The notes beneath the pieces are model-generated. The model was not told the DNA's origin, made no database searches, and worked only from the letters and a program-made list of their open reading frames with translations. From an uncultured Phocaeicola sp. (GTDB lineage Bacteria; Bacteroidota; Bacteroidia; Bacteroidales; Bacteroidaceae), in the NCBI GenBank assembly GCA_944320885.1, contig CALUJE010000001.1, forward strand, positions 62,001 through 126,000: a stretch of DNA of 64,000 nucleotides, read 5' to 3'. Numbering within the stretch: the first letter of the stretch is position 1; each line of letters starts with the position of its first letter. Positions 15,883 through 25,077 of this stretch are shown piece after piece. A program made the translations under genes and the position numbers.

Positions 15883-17715
15883 TTAGTCAGACACATTATT
15901 CAACCCATCAATTAACGCTTTAGCCTTTGCGGTTCCTATCAGTCGCGACAAATCATCAAATGATGCCTCACGTATCCGTTTCACGCTCTTGAATTCTTTC
16001 AATAAAAGACTTTTCGTCTTTTCACCAATTCCCTTTATATCATCAAGCGCAGAAGCTATCTGACGCTTACTTCGTTTATCACGATGGAATGTAATGGCAA
16101 AACGGTGCACTTCATCCTGAATGTTTTCCAAAAGATGGAAGAGGGGAGTTCCCTGCTTTATACCTATTACTACAGGTGGAAAACCGTATAACATCTCGGA
16201 TGTCCGGTGACGATTATCCTTAGCCAGTCCGGCTATAGGAATATTCAGATGCAGCTCGTCTTCCACCACCTGTCGTACAACCTCCATCTGGCCTTTTCCG
16301 CCATCCGTAATAATCAAATCGGGCAGGGGAGAACCCTCATTGATTGCACGCTGATAACGCCGACGAACCACTTCCTGCATTGAAGCATAATCATCCGGTC
16401 CCACTACGGTTTTTATATTGTATTTACGATAATCTTTCTTCGAAGGTTTGGCTTTCTTGAAGACCACACATGCAGCAACAGCGTCTGTTCCGCTGATGTT
16501 CGAATTATCAAAGCACTCTATCTGCATAGGCAATTTATCAAGCTTTAACTGCTCCTGAATCTCCTTCATCAGACGTACGCTCTTTTGCTCCGGATTAAGT
16601 TTCTCCGCCTGTTTCAGACGGTCAACCTTATACTGCCTTACATTGAGCAAGGAAAGTTCAAGAAGCTTTTTCTTATCCCCTTTTTGAGGTATGGTGAAAG
16701 TAACGTTTGCAAGTTCAAGATCCATCTCAAAGGGAACAATAATTTCACGCGACAGGCTCTTATAACGCTCACGCATCTCTACAATACCCATCGCCAGGAG
16801 CTCTTCTTTTGTCTCATCCAGCCGCTTCTTATATTCAAAAGTAAAAGCCTGATTAATGCATCCGTTCGTAATATGAAGATAATTTATATATGCAGAGTTC
16901 TCATCACAATCAATTGAGAACACATCAATATTGTGCAGAACGGAACTTACCACCTCACTCCGCGAACGATAATTTTCTATCAGTTCATACTTCTCCTTTA
17001 CTTTCTGAGCTTCTTCAAAACGCATTTCTGAAGCCAAATCTTGCATTTCCTTCAATAAGGAACGGATTATTTCCTGCGTATTTCCTTTTAAAATCTCCTT
17101 TATTTCGGCAATATTCTGCATGTACTCATCATGATTCTGCAGCCCTATACAAGGAGCTTTACAGTTCTTTATATGATATTCCAGACACACATTAAACTTG
17201 CCGTTACGGATATTTTCCGGAGTAAGAGAAAGATTACAGGTACGTAAAGGATAAAGACGCTTAATCAGTTCAAGAACGGCATTCATTGAAGGAATATGAC
17301 TATACGGACCAAAATAAGTAGAACCATTACGGATAATCTTGCGCGTACGGAATACCCTCGGAAAATATTCATTGCTTACACATATGGAAGGGTAAGTCTT
17401 GTCATCTTTCAATAAAACATTGTAACGAGGCTTATATTTCTTTATCAAATTATTCTCAAGCAACAGCGCATCTTCTTCGGTATTGACTACTATATACCGT
17501 ATATCAGCAATCTTGCTTACAAGCACACGAGTCTTTCCAGGTGCATGTTCCTTGCTGAAATAGGAATAGACACGACGCTTCAGATTCTTTGCCTTACCGA
17601 CATAAATAATCACTCCTTCAGAATTCAAATACTGATATATTCCGGGACTATCCGGAAGATTTAATACGATGTTTCTTAAATAATCGCTGGTTTTAAGTTC
17701 TTCATCCATGACCAT
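15883..17715 (-). CDS. uvrC: Excinuclease ABC subunit C
   Basis: 610 residues. N-terminal GIY-YIG nuclease domain (SPGIYQYLNSEGVIIYVGKA), the Cys-rich linker (NVCLEYHIKNCKAPC), a UVR helical motif (..EMRFEEAQKVKEKYELI..), an RNase H-like nuclease half (IECFDNSNISGTDAVAACVVF, IITDGGKGQM) and C-terminal helix-hairpin-helix motifs (DDIKGIGEKTKSLLL). It makes both incisions in nucleotide excision repair with UvrAB. MVM at the start leaves two candidate ATGs two codons apart; the difference is trivial. Confidence 0.97.
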   Translation of the reverse strand: MVMDEELKTSDYLRNIVLNLPDSPGIYQYLNSEGVIIYVGKAKNLKRRVYSYFSKEHAPGKTRVLVSKIADIRYIVVNTEEDALLLENNLIKKYKPRYNVLLKDDKTYPSICVSNEYFPRVFRTRKIIRNGSTYFGPYSHIPSMNAVLELIKRLYPLRTCNLSLTPENIRNGKFNVCLEYHIKNCKAPCIGLQNHDEYMQNIAEIKEILKGNTQEIIRSLLKEMQDLASEMRFEEAQKVKEKYELIENYRSRSEVVSSVLHNIDVFSIDCDENSAYINYLHITNGCINQAFTFEYKKRLDETKEELLAMGIVEMRERYKSLSREIIVPFEMDLELANVTFTIPQKGDKKKLLELSLLNVRQYKVDRLKQAEKLNPEQKSVRLMKEIQEQLKLDKLPMQIECFDNSNISGTDAVAACVVFKKAKPSKKDYRKYNIKTVVGPDDYASMQEVVRRRYQRAINEGSPLPDLIITDGGKGQMEVVRQVVEDELHLNIPIAGLAKDNRHRTSEMLYGFPPVVIGIKQGTPLFHLLENIQDEVHRFAITFHRDKRSKRQIASALDDIKGIGEKTKSLLLKEFKSVKRIREASFDDLSRLIGTAKAKALIDGLNNVSD

Positions 17716-17766
17716 ATTCTTTGCTGCAAAGTACGCAAATCTTTTTCAAAGCATCAACAAAAACAA

Positions 17767-17824
17767 ATGCCATATCCCTTATCCGAGAATAACAGTATAC
17801 TCTCCACAACAAGGAATATGGCAT
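17767..17824 (-). terminator. Hairpin after apt
   Basis: ATGCCATATCCCTT (17767-17780) pairs with AAGGAATATGGCAT (17811-17824) with one mismatch. It lies between the apt stop and the uvrC start and may separate the two transcripts. The A-rich sequence at 17757-17766 gives a weak U tract. Confidence 0.55.
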
Positions 17825-17869
17825 CAGAATATTTTGCCTAAATCTGCTCAGGGAACAAGTTCTCCCAAA

Positions 17870-18394
17870 CTATAATTGAAGTACGGTTTCCAGTTTTGCA
17901 TCGGCTGGGAAGTTATCACGTCCATGCAAATCTTTAAGCTCGATTACAAAATTGATAAAAACATCTTTCGGATTAAACTTGCGGGTCAGTCTGTAAGCCG
18001 CATTCATTGTTCCACCTGTAGCCAGAAGATCGTCATGCAAAAGCACCACGTCATCTTCCGTAATAGCATCCTTATGAATCTGTATGGTATCTTTTCCATA
18101 TTCCTTATCATAACTCTCTTCCAAAGTTTCTGCCGGAAGCTTTCCCGGCTTACGTGCCATAACAAATCCGGCGCCCAAACGAACGGCCAAAGAAGCTCCC
18201 ATAACAAATCCTCTAGACTCAATACCTACGACTTTTGTTATGCCTTTATCCTTATACATGTCGTATAAGATATCTTCCAATTCCTTTAAGCATGCAGCAT
18301 TCTTAAACAGTGTTGTTACATCCCAAAACAAGATTCCTTTTACCGGGAAATCTTTTATAGTTCTTAAATTACTAATAAGGGTTTCTTTACTCAT
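17870..18394 (-). CDS. apt: Adenine phosphoribosyltransferase
   Basis: 174 residues, the usual length. VVGIESRGFVMGASLA and the PRPP-binding loop VVLLHDDLLATGGTM are clear, as is ARKPGKLP. It salvages adenine to AMP using PRPP. It lies 58 bp downstream of mnmG on the same strand; the gap holds a parS-type site. Confidence 0.95.
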   Translation of the reverse strand: MSKETLISNLRTIKDFPVKGILFWDVTTLFKNAACLKELEDILYDMYKDKGITKVVGIESRGFVMGASLAVRLGAGFVMARKPGKLPAETLEESYDKEYGKDTIQIHKDAITEDDVVLLHDDLLATGGTMNAAYRLTRKFNPKDVFINFVIELKDLHGRDNFPADAKLETVLQL

Positions 18395-18427
18395 AATAAA
18401 TCACTTATCATAATTAGTTATACTTTT

Positions 18428-18443
18428 TGTTTCACGTGGAACA
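18428..18443. promoter_or_regulatory. parS-type ParB (Spo0J) binding site
   Basis: TGTTTCACGTGGAACA. Read on the minus strand this is TGTTCCACGTGAAACA, which fits the chromosomal parS consensus TGTTNCACGTGAAACA at every position. It lies in the 58-bp gap between mnmG and apt, not inside a gene. parS sites load ParB and cluster around replication origins in bacteria with chromosomal ParABS. Confidence 0.8.
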
Positions 18444-18452
18444 TCGGCAATA

Positions 18453-20324
18453 TCACCGTCCCATCAGGACCAGCAAGACGTTAATATCACTGGGAGACAC
18501 CCCTGGAATACGACTGGCCTGCGCCAATGTTTCCGGGTCAATCTTGACAAGTTTCTGACGAGCCTCAGTAGACAATGAATTAAGAGAAGCGTAGTCAAAC
18601 TTGCCCTTTATTTTAATACTCTCCAGACGCTGCATCTTTTCTGCAATCATTCGTTCACGGTCAATATAGCCTTGATACTTTATACGAACTTCTGCAGCTT
18701 CCAGTGTCTCATCTTTTCTCTCTGTAATCTGATCAAGCAATCTTTTAAAAGCAGCGACGTGCTCCGCAATATTACTTAGCGTTATCTGTGGACGATTAAT
18801 CAAATCGATAAGTTTGCATCCATGACGCAATGGAGTTGTGCCCAACTGTTCCAATGCCGGATTTATCAAATCAGCCTTAATCGAATACGTTTCGGCAAAC
18901 TTGATAATCCGTTCCACATCTTCACGCTTTCTGCATAAACGGTCATAGCGGTCACGCTTTGCCAATCCTAAATTATAGGCACGTTCGGTAAGACGCATAT
19001 CTGCATCATCCTGGCGCAACAATATACGGTACTCTGCACGCGAAGTAAACATTCGATAAGGTTCGTCAACACCTTTTGTTACCAAGTCATCAATCAGCAC
19101 GCCAATATAGGCTTCATCACGTTGAAGTACGAACGGTTCTCCACCAACACAATTAATGGCAGCATTAATACCGGCAACCAATCCCTGACCTGCGGCTTCT
19201 TCATAACCGGTTGTTCCGTTAACCTGACCGGCAAAGAACATATTCTTTATTATCTTCGACTCTAAGGTATGTTTTAACTGAGTAGGATAGAAATAATCAT
19301 ATTCAATGGCATATCCCGGACGATATACAACCAAATCACGGAAAGCCGGAATCTTCTTCAAGGCAGCAATCTGAATATCGATAGGCAAAGATGAAGAAAA
19401 TCCGTTCAAATAAAGTTCGCGCGTAGTTTCACCTTCCGGCTCCAGGAAAAGCTGATGCTGCTCTTTATCGGGGAAAGTCACAATCTTTGTTTCAATACTT
19501 GGGCAATAACGCGGACCTATACTCTTTATTTGACCATTAAATAAAGGAGAATCGGGCAAACCGTTTCTCAGGATTTCATGCACCTCCGGATTGGTAAAGC
19601 AAGTCCAGCACTGAAGTTGTTTCAGTTTTCGAGGTTCACTCATAAAAGAGAAAGAATGGAAATCGTTCTCACCATCCTGTGTATCCATCAAGTCATAATG
19701 TACGCTTCGTCCGTCGATACGCACCGGAGTACCTGTTTTCATTCGTCCGTAAGACACTCCATTTCTGGCAATCGATTCGGTAAGTCCATACGAAGCCATT
19801 TCAGCCACACGTCCTCCAGGAAGCTGTACACGACCAAAGTGCATCAGTCCGTTCAGGAAAGTACCGGCAGTAATCACAACAGACTTTGCATGAAAGACAA
19901 CTTCCAGCTGCGTCTTTACACCAGTTACTTCTCCATTCTCTACCAAAACCTCAGTTACCGTATCCTGCCATATATTAAGATTGGGAATATTCTCAAGAAT
20001 TTCTCTCCAAGCCCATATAAACTTTCCACGGTCACATTGAGCACGCGGACTCCACATGGCAGGTCCTTTCGAACGGTTCAACATGCGAAACTGTACAGCC
20101 GTACTGTCGGTCACCAATCCCATGTATCCGCCAAGCGCATCAATCTCACGAACAATCTGCCCTTTTGCAATTCCACCCACAGCAGGATTACAACTCATCT
20201 GAGCAATCTTGTTCATGTCCATTGTTATCAGGCTGACTTTTGCGCCCAAATTGGCAGCCGCAGCCGCAGCCTCACAACCGGCATGACCGGCACCGATTAC
20301 AATCACATCATAATAAAATTCCAT
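18453..20324 (-). CDS. mnmG: tRNA uridine 5-carboxymethylaminomethyl modification enzyme MnmG (GidA)
   Basis: 623 residues, full length. The FAD-binding motif VIVIGAGHAGCEAA at the N-terminus, then SCNPAVGGIAKGQIVREIDALGG, then CDRGKF; TGYEEAAGQGLVAGINAA follows around residue 370. With MnmE it modifies U34 of several tRNAs. In many bacteria the gene lies near the replication origin, which fits the adjacent parS site. Confidence 0.97.
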   Translation of the reverse strand: MEFYYDVIVIGAGHAGCEAAAAAANLGAKVSLITMDMNKIAQMSCNPAVGGIAKGQIVREIDALGGYMGLVTDSTAVQFRMLNRSKGPAMWSPRAQCDRGKFIWAWREILENIPNLNIWQDTVTEVLVENGEVTGVKTQLEVVFHAKSVVITAGTFLNGLMHFGRVQLPGGRVAEMASYGLTESIARNGVSYGRMKTGTPVRIDGRSVHYDLMDTQDGENDFHSFSFMSEPRKLKQLQCWTCFTNPEVHEILRNGLPDSPLFNGQIKSIGPRYCPSIETKIVTFPDKEQHQLFLEPEGETTRELYLNGFSSSLPIDIQIAALKKIPAFRDLVVYRPGYAIEYDYFYPTQLKHTLESKIIKNMFFAGQVNGTTGYEEAAGQGLVAGINAAINCVGGEPFVLQRDEAYIGVLIDDLVTKGVDEPYRMFTSRAEYRILLRQDDADMRLTERAYNLGLAKRDRYDRLCRKREDVERIIKFAETYSIKADLINPALEQLGTTPLRHGCKLIDLINRPQITLSNIAEHVAAFKRLLDQITERKDETLEAAEVRIKYQGYIDRERMIAEKMQRLESIKIKGKFDYASLNSLSTEARQKLVKIDPETLAQASRIPGVSPSDINVLLVLMGR

Positions 20325-20356
20325 CTTATCTTTAATTTCTCTTTATCAACTGTTTG

Positions 20357-20364
20357 CAAAGTTA
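20357..20364 (-). promoter_or_regulatory. -7 box TAACTTTG for mnmG
   Basis: Minus-strand TAACTTTG lies 33 bp upstream of the mnmG start codon. Confidence 0.6.
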
Positions 20365-21106
20365 GGCATTTTTACGAAGTTGTAAAGTGTGCAGGAATGA
20401 TTTCACACTAAGAGTCAAAGTCTTTTTTCATATCCCCCTGCTCATTTAAGGATAAACAAAATATGAAATCAATAAGTTATTGAATAAAAAAAGAAGGCCG
20501 GTATTTTTTCTTTCATGAGTTATGAACCGACAACGTCATAACTTGTAGAAAAATGAAACGCCCCGATAAAAAACCAATTCATAGCCCATTTTACATATAT
20601 ACCTATTTAAATATATAAGACGAAGCCAGATATTCCATAAAAACCGCCTCCATTTTCTAGATTGCGTAAGAATGCGAAGCCCTAAAAGAAAGCATAAAGA
20701 AAGAAAATCGGGAATAACTGAGCATACGAACTTACAAAATTTCATTTTTAATCACATACAAGCCTAAGTATAGAACATACAGCTTTCATTTTATCATTTC
20801 CACGCCTCCGAAAATTCGCTTATTTTCAAGCAAACGGACACCTGCACACGCAGAGCGCAAAAAATCCGCACTTATTTTCAACTGAAAAAAGAGAATTTAT
20901 CAATTGCCTCTACACGTATAAGTCCTGTCAAGTTTCCAATGAAATCTTAGGCAAAATCCCGTTCCTTAAAAATTGATAAAATGTTTGTCACTGTCCTAAT
21001 CCGTTCAAAATGTCAGCACAATTAAGGCATGCAGGCAGGAAAACTATCATTTTCTTACAAAATTACATTTTCACCCACATTTATTACTGAAATATTTCTT
21101 TAATTC
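20365..21106. other. Long gene-free stretch between mnmG and sdhC
   Basis: About 740 bp between divergent genes. A 69-codon minus-strand frame at 20536-20745 lacks a credible start context, homology or codon pattern and is not called. I found no tRNA, no obvious DnaA-box cluster and no repeat array. Part of it may be the sdhC leader or regulatory region. Confidence 0.5.
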
Positions 21107-21138
21107 TTTGCCCTATCAATCTATTTCACTTATTTTTG
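21107..21138 (+). promoter_or_regulatory. Promoter of sdhCAB (-33 TTTG, -7 TATTTTTG)
   Basis: TTTG at 21107-21110 and TATTTTTG at 21131-21138 are separated by 20 bp, the spacing typical of Bacteroidetes sigma-ABfr promoters. The sdhC ATG lies at 21199, giving a leader of about 55 nt. Confidence 0.65.
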
Positions 21139-21198
21139 CGGAATAATAGTATTTAGGATTTTCAATTCTAACAATTAAATAATTTAATTCATTTATTT

Positions 21199-21876
21199 AT
21201 GTGGTTAAGTAATTCATCTATTGGAAGGAAAGTGGTGATGAGCGTAACTGGTATCGCCCTTGTCCTGTTTCTGACGTTTCACATGTCGATGAACTTGGTG
21301 GCACTCTTCTCTGAAGATGCTTACAACATGGTATGTGAATTCTTAGGTGCCAACTGGTATGCCCTGGTTGCGACCGTAGCATTGGCTGCACTGTTTGTAA
21401 TTCACATCATCTATGCGTTCTGGCTGACAATGATGAACAGAAATGCTCGTGGTAGCGAACGTTACGCAGTGACTCAAAAACCGAAAAACGTAGAATGGGC
21501 ATCACAGAACATGCTTGTTCTTGGTATTATCGTTATTTTGGGTTTGATTCTTCACTTTGCCAACTTCTGGTACAAGATGCAGTTTGCCGAAATTATCGGT
21601 GACCATTTCTTAGGCGAATATGGCCCAACCAACGGTGCCGCATACATCGCCAGCACATTCTCTCAACCAGTATACGTTATCGTATATCTGATTTGGTTAA
21701 TTGCATTGTGGTTCCACCTCACTCACGGTTTCTGGAGTGCTCTCCAAACACTGGGATGGAGCAACAAGATCTGGTTTGAACGCTGGAAATTAATCGGCAA
21801 TGTGTACTCAACACTTGTTGTTCTCGGTTTTGCTGTAGTAGTGGTGATCTATTTCTTTAAATCACTTTGCTGCTAA
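21199..21876 (+). CDS. sdhC: Fumarate reductase/succinate dehydrogenase cytochrome b subunit
   Basis: 225 residues with about five membrane segments (for example VMSVTGIALVLFLTFHMSMNLVAL and VATVALAALFVIHIIYAFWL) and His residues in or next to them for heme b. This is the single-polypeptide membrane anchor of the B-type complex used by Bacteroidales. It links menaquinol oxidation to fumarate reduction at the inner membrane. First gene of sdhCAB, with 39 bp to sdhA. Confidence 0.93.
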   Translation: MWLSNSSIGRKVVMSVTGIALVLFLTFHMSMNLVALFSEDAYNMVCEFLGANWYALVATVALAALFVIHIIYAFWLTMMNRNARGSERYAVTQKPKNVEWASQNMLVLGIIVILGLILHFANFWYKMQFAEIIGDHFLGEYGPTNGAAYIASTFSQPVYVIVYLIWLIALWFHLTHGFWSALQTLGWSNKIWFERWKLIGNVYSTLVVLGFAVVVVIYFFKSLCC

Positions 21877-21915
21877 TATCATTTCATTAAACCTTTAAAA
21901 CAGAATAGAAAAATT

Positions 21916-23895
21916 ATGGCTACTATAGATTCAAAAATTCCTGAAGGACCGATAGCTGAAAAGTGGACCAATTATAAAGCTCATCAAAAACTGGTAAACC
22001 CCGCAAACAAGCGTCGTCTTGATATCATCGTAGTAGGTACCGGACTGGCTGGTGCATCAGCTGCCGCTTCACTCGGTGAAATGGGTTTCAAAGTATTCAA
22101 CTTCTGTATCCAGGACTCTCCACGTCGTGCACACTCTATCGCTGCACAGGGAGGTATCAATGCTGCTAAGAATTATCAAAACGACGGTGACTCTATCTAC
22201 CGTCTGTTCTACGATACAGTAAAAGGTGGTGACTACCGTGCTCGTGAAGCTAACGTATACCGCCTTGCTGAAGTATCAAACAATATCATTGACCAATGCG
22301 TTGCACAAGGTGTTCCTTTCGCTCGTGAATACGGAGGTACACTGGCTAACCGTTCATTCGGTGGTGCACAGGTTTCTCGTACATTCTACGCAAAAGGTCA
22401 GACCGGACAACAGCTTCTTTTGGGCGCATACTCTGCACTGAGCCATCAGGTACATGCAGGAACCGTTAAGCTGTATACCCGTTACGAAATGGAAGACATC
22501 GTTATCGTTGACGGTCGTGCACGCGGAATCATCGCCAAGAACCTTGTAACCGGTAAACTGGAGCGCTTTGCTGCTCACGCCGTAGTTATCGCTACCGGTG
22601 GATACGGAAATACCTATTTCCTTTCAACCAACGCTATGGCTTGTAACTGTACCGCAGCTATGGCATGCTACCGTAAAGGTGCATGGTTTGCCAACCCTGC
22701 ATACGTACAAATCCACCCGACTTGTATCCCTGTACACGGTGACAAACAGTCTAAACTGACTTTGATGTCTGAATCACTCCGTAACGACGGACGTATCTGG
22801 GTTCCGAAGAAAATTGAAGATGCAAAAGCATTGCAGGCAGGAACCAAGAAAGGTAGTGATATTCCTGAAGAAGACCGTGACTACTATCTGGAGCGCCGTT
22901 ATCCGGCATTCGGTAACCTCGTTCCGCGTGACGTTGCTTCACGTGCTGCAAAAGAACGTTGCGACCACGGTTTCGGTGTAAACAACACTGGTTTGGCTGT
23001 ATTCCTTGACTTCTCTGAAAGTATCGAACGTCTTGGCCTCGATGTTGTTCTTCAACGTTATGGTAACCTCTTCGATATGTACGAAGAAATCACCGATGTT
23101 AATCCGGGAGAACTTGCCAACGAAATCAATGGTGTGAAATACTATAATCCGATGATGATTTATCCGGCTATCCACTATACAATGGGTGGTATCTGGGTTG
23201 ACTATGAACTTCAAACTTCAATCAAGGGTCTGTTCGCCATCGGTGAATGTAACTTCTCTGACCACGGAGCAAACCGTTTGGGTGCTTCTGCATTGATGCA
23301 GGGATTGGCCGACGGTTACTTCGTATTGCCTTACACTATCCAGAACTATCTGGCCGACCAGATTACAGTTCCACGTTTCTCTACCGATTTGCCTGAATTT
23401 GCTGAAGCAGAAAAAGCTGTTCAAGACAAGATTGATCACCTGATGAGCATCAAGGGTAAGAAATCTGTTGACTCAATCCACAAGGAATTGGGCCGCGTAA
23501 TGTGGGAATATGTAGGTATGGGCCGTACAGCAGAAGGCTTGAAGACTGGTCTTGCCAAACTGAAAGAAATCCGCAAGGAATTCGAAACAGAACTGTTCAT
23601 TCCGGGTTCAAAAGAAGGTTTGAACGTAGAGCTTGACAAAGCTATCCGCTTGAACGACTTCATTACTATGGGTGAACTGATTGCTTATGATGCATTGAAC
23701 CGTAACGAATCTTGCGGTGGTCACTTCCGTGAAGAATACCAGACTGAAGAAGGAGAAGCAAAACGTGATGACGAGAACTTCTTCTACGTAGCATGCTGGG
23801 AATACCAAGGTTCTGACGACAAAGCTCCTGTTCTTTACAAAGAGCCGTTGGTATACGAAGCAATCAAAGTTCAAACTCGTAACTATAAGAGCTAA
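21916..23895 (+). CDS. sdhA: Fumarate reductase/succinate dehydrogenase flavoprotein subunit
   Basis: 659 residues. The FAD motif [14 protein letters not shown], the covalent-flavin His context [18 protein letters not shown], the HPTCIP substrate-site stretch and [11 protein letters not shown] are visible. It catalyses fumarate/succinate interconversion on the cytoplasmic face. In Bacteroidales this enzyme mainly reduces fumarate as the terminal step before succinate and propionate production. Codon use is strongly biased, as expected for high expression. Confidence 0.96.
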   Translation: MATIDSKIPEGPIAEKWTNYKAHQKLVNPANKRRLDIIVVGTGLAGASAAASLGEMGFKVFNFCIQDSPRRAHSIAAQGGINAAKNYQNDGDSIYRLFYDTVKGGDYRAREANVYRLAEVSNNIIDQCVAQGVPFAREYGGTLANRSFGGAQVSRTFYAKGQTGQQLLLGAYSALSHQVHAGTVKLYTRYEMEDIVIVDGRARGIIAKNLVTGKLERFAAHAVVIATGGYGNTYFLSTNAMACNCTAAMACYRKGAWFANPAYVQIHPTCIPVHGDKQSKLTLMSESLRNDGRIWVPKKIEDAKALQAGTKKGSDIPEEDRDYYLERRYPAFGNLVPRDVASRAAKERCDHGFGVNNTGLAVFLDFSESIERLGLDVVLQRYGNLFDMYEEITDVNPGELANEINGVKYYNPMMIYPAIHYTMGGIWVDYELQTSIKGLFAIGECNFSDHGANRLGASALMQGLADGYFVLPYTIQNYLADQITVPRFSTDLPEFAEAEKAVQDKIDHLMSIKGKKSVDSIHKELGRVMWEYVGMGRTAEGLKTGLAKLKEIRKEFETELFIPGSKEGLNVELDKAIRLNDFITMGELIAYDALNRNESCGGHFREEYQTEEGEAKRDDENFFYVACWEYQGSDDKAPVLYKEPLVYEAIKVQTRNYKS

Positions 23896-23930
23896 TCAGA
23901 GTAGTTAAATCATTAAAGAATCAAAGAAAA

Positions 23931-24686
23931 ATGGATAAAAATATATCATTCACACTGAAGGTTTGGCGTCAGAACGGACCGAAAGAAAAAGGTCATTTCG
24001 ATACATTCCAGATGAAAGACATCCCGGGTGATACTTCATTCCTGGAAATGCTCGATATCTTGAACGAACAGTTGATAGAAGAAGGTAAAGAACCTATCGT
24101 ATTCGACCACGATTGTCGTGAAGGTATCTGCGGTATGTGCTCATTATACATCAACGGACATCCTCACGGACCTGCTACAGGTGCTACTACCTGCCAGATT
24201 TACATGCGTCGTTTCAACGATGGCGACACTATCACCGTTGAACCATGGCGTTCTGCAGGATTCCCTGTTATCAAAGACTTGATGGTTGACCGTTCAGCTT
24301 ATGACAAGATTATGCAGGCTGGAGGATACGTAAGCGTAAGAACAGGTGCTCCTCAAGATGCAAACGCTATCCTTATCCCGAAACAGAACGCAGACGAAGC
24401 TATGGATGCTGCTTCATGTATCGGTTGCGGAGCTTGTGTAGCTGCTTGTAAGAATGGTTCTGCCATGCTGTTCGTATCAGCTAAGGTCAGCCAGCTGGCA
24501 CTGCTTCCTCAAGGACGTCCTGAAGCTGCACGCCGTGCAAAGGCAATGCTTGCAAAAATGGACGAACTGGGATTCGGTAACTGTACCAACACCCGCGCCT
24601 GCGAAGCTGAATGTCCGAAGAACATTTCAATCAGCAACATCGCACGCCTGAACCGTGAATTCATCAAAGCTAAACTGAAAGACTAA
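23931..24686 (+). CDS. sdhB: Fumarate reductase/succinate dehydrogenase iron-sulfur subunit
   Basis: 251 residues. The N-terminal ferredoxin domain carries the 2Fe-2S motif CREGICGMC with a further Cys in TTCQIY. The C-terminal domain has [11 protein letters not shown] and [14 protein letters not shown] for the 4Fe-4S and 3Fe-4S clusters. It carries electrons between the flavin subunit and the membrane anchor. Last gene of the operon, followed by a strong terminator. Confidence 0.96.
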   Translation: MDKNISFTLKVWRQNGPKEKGHFDTFQMKDIPGDTSFLEMLDILNEQLIEEGKEPIVFDHDCREGICGMCSLYINGHPHGPATGATTCQIYMRRFNDGDTITVEPWRSAGFPVIKDLMVDRSAYDKIMQAGGYVSVRTGAPQDANAILIPKQNADEAMDAASCIGCGACVAACKNGSAMLFVSAKVSQLALLPQGRPEAARRAKAMLAKMDELGFGNCTNTRACEAECPKNISISNIARLNREFIKAKLKD

Positions 24687-24712
24687 AAGCTGTTCATGAC
24701 TTCATAAACCAA

Positions 24713-24745
24713 AAGCACCGGCACACCAAGGCCGGTGCTTTTTTT
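24713..24745 (+). terminator. Rho-independent terminator of sdhCAB
   Basis: The 10-bp stem AAGCACCGGC (24713-24722) and GCCGGTGCTT (24731-24740) is followed by further T residues. Confidence 0.9.
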
Positions 24746-24826
24746 ATTGCATGAAAAGACCGGAAATACTCCCGATCCTGTCAGCTTTCTGACAATCACC
24801 GGAGCAGAAATCCCTTTACTCCCGAT

Positions 24827-24924
24827 AAAAAGTTTATCCTCAAGCTAGGGATATGTATCTTTAACCTGAGGATATATATCCTTAGCCTGAGGATATGTAT
24901 CCCTAGCCTAAGGATAAACTTTTT
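24827..24924. repeat. Period-21 palindromic intergenic array (GATAT family)
   Basis: Three cores of the GATATRTATC type are centred at 24854.5, 24875.5 and 24896.5, exactly 21 bp apart, joined by AGCCTG-like spacers. The ends are perfect inverted repeats: AAAAAGTTTATCCT (24827-24840) and its complement (24911-24924). The whole block is self-complementary and could fold into one long hairpin or several small ones. It lies between the convergent sdhB and M16 peptidase genes. A sister array is at 55483-55575. Confidence 0.85.
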
Positions 24925-24991
24925 GTTATGTTCCAACCAGTTACAAGACTTGTATCACAAAAGATATCACAGGGTGCACAGATAACAAGAA

Positions 24992-25020
24992 ACCCGGCCG
25001 CCAAAAAACCGGCAACCGGG
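24992..25020 (-). terminator. Possible terminator of the M16 peptidase gene
   Basis: A minus-strand CCCGG ... CCGGG stem with TTTCTTG after it lies 58 bp beyond the peptidase stop. The stem is short and GC-rich with an internal T run. Confidence 0.4.
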
Positions 25021-25077
25021 CCATATCACAGGTTTCACAGCATTCCGCATAAATAAACCGAGGCGTAAAGTATACCT

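Noticed and set aside
20536..20745. Minus-strand 69-codon frame in the mnmG-sdhC gap
   Set aside because: The residue mix (many Phe, Leu, Arg, Trp) and lack of promoter or partner look like chance in AT-rich DNA; no family pattern recognised.
24827..24924. CRISPR array
   Set aside because: Units are palindromic and contiguous with 6-11-bp linkers, not direct repeats with unique ~30-bp spacers; no cas genes nearby. The same holds for the other four arrays.
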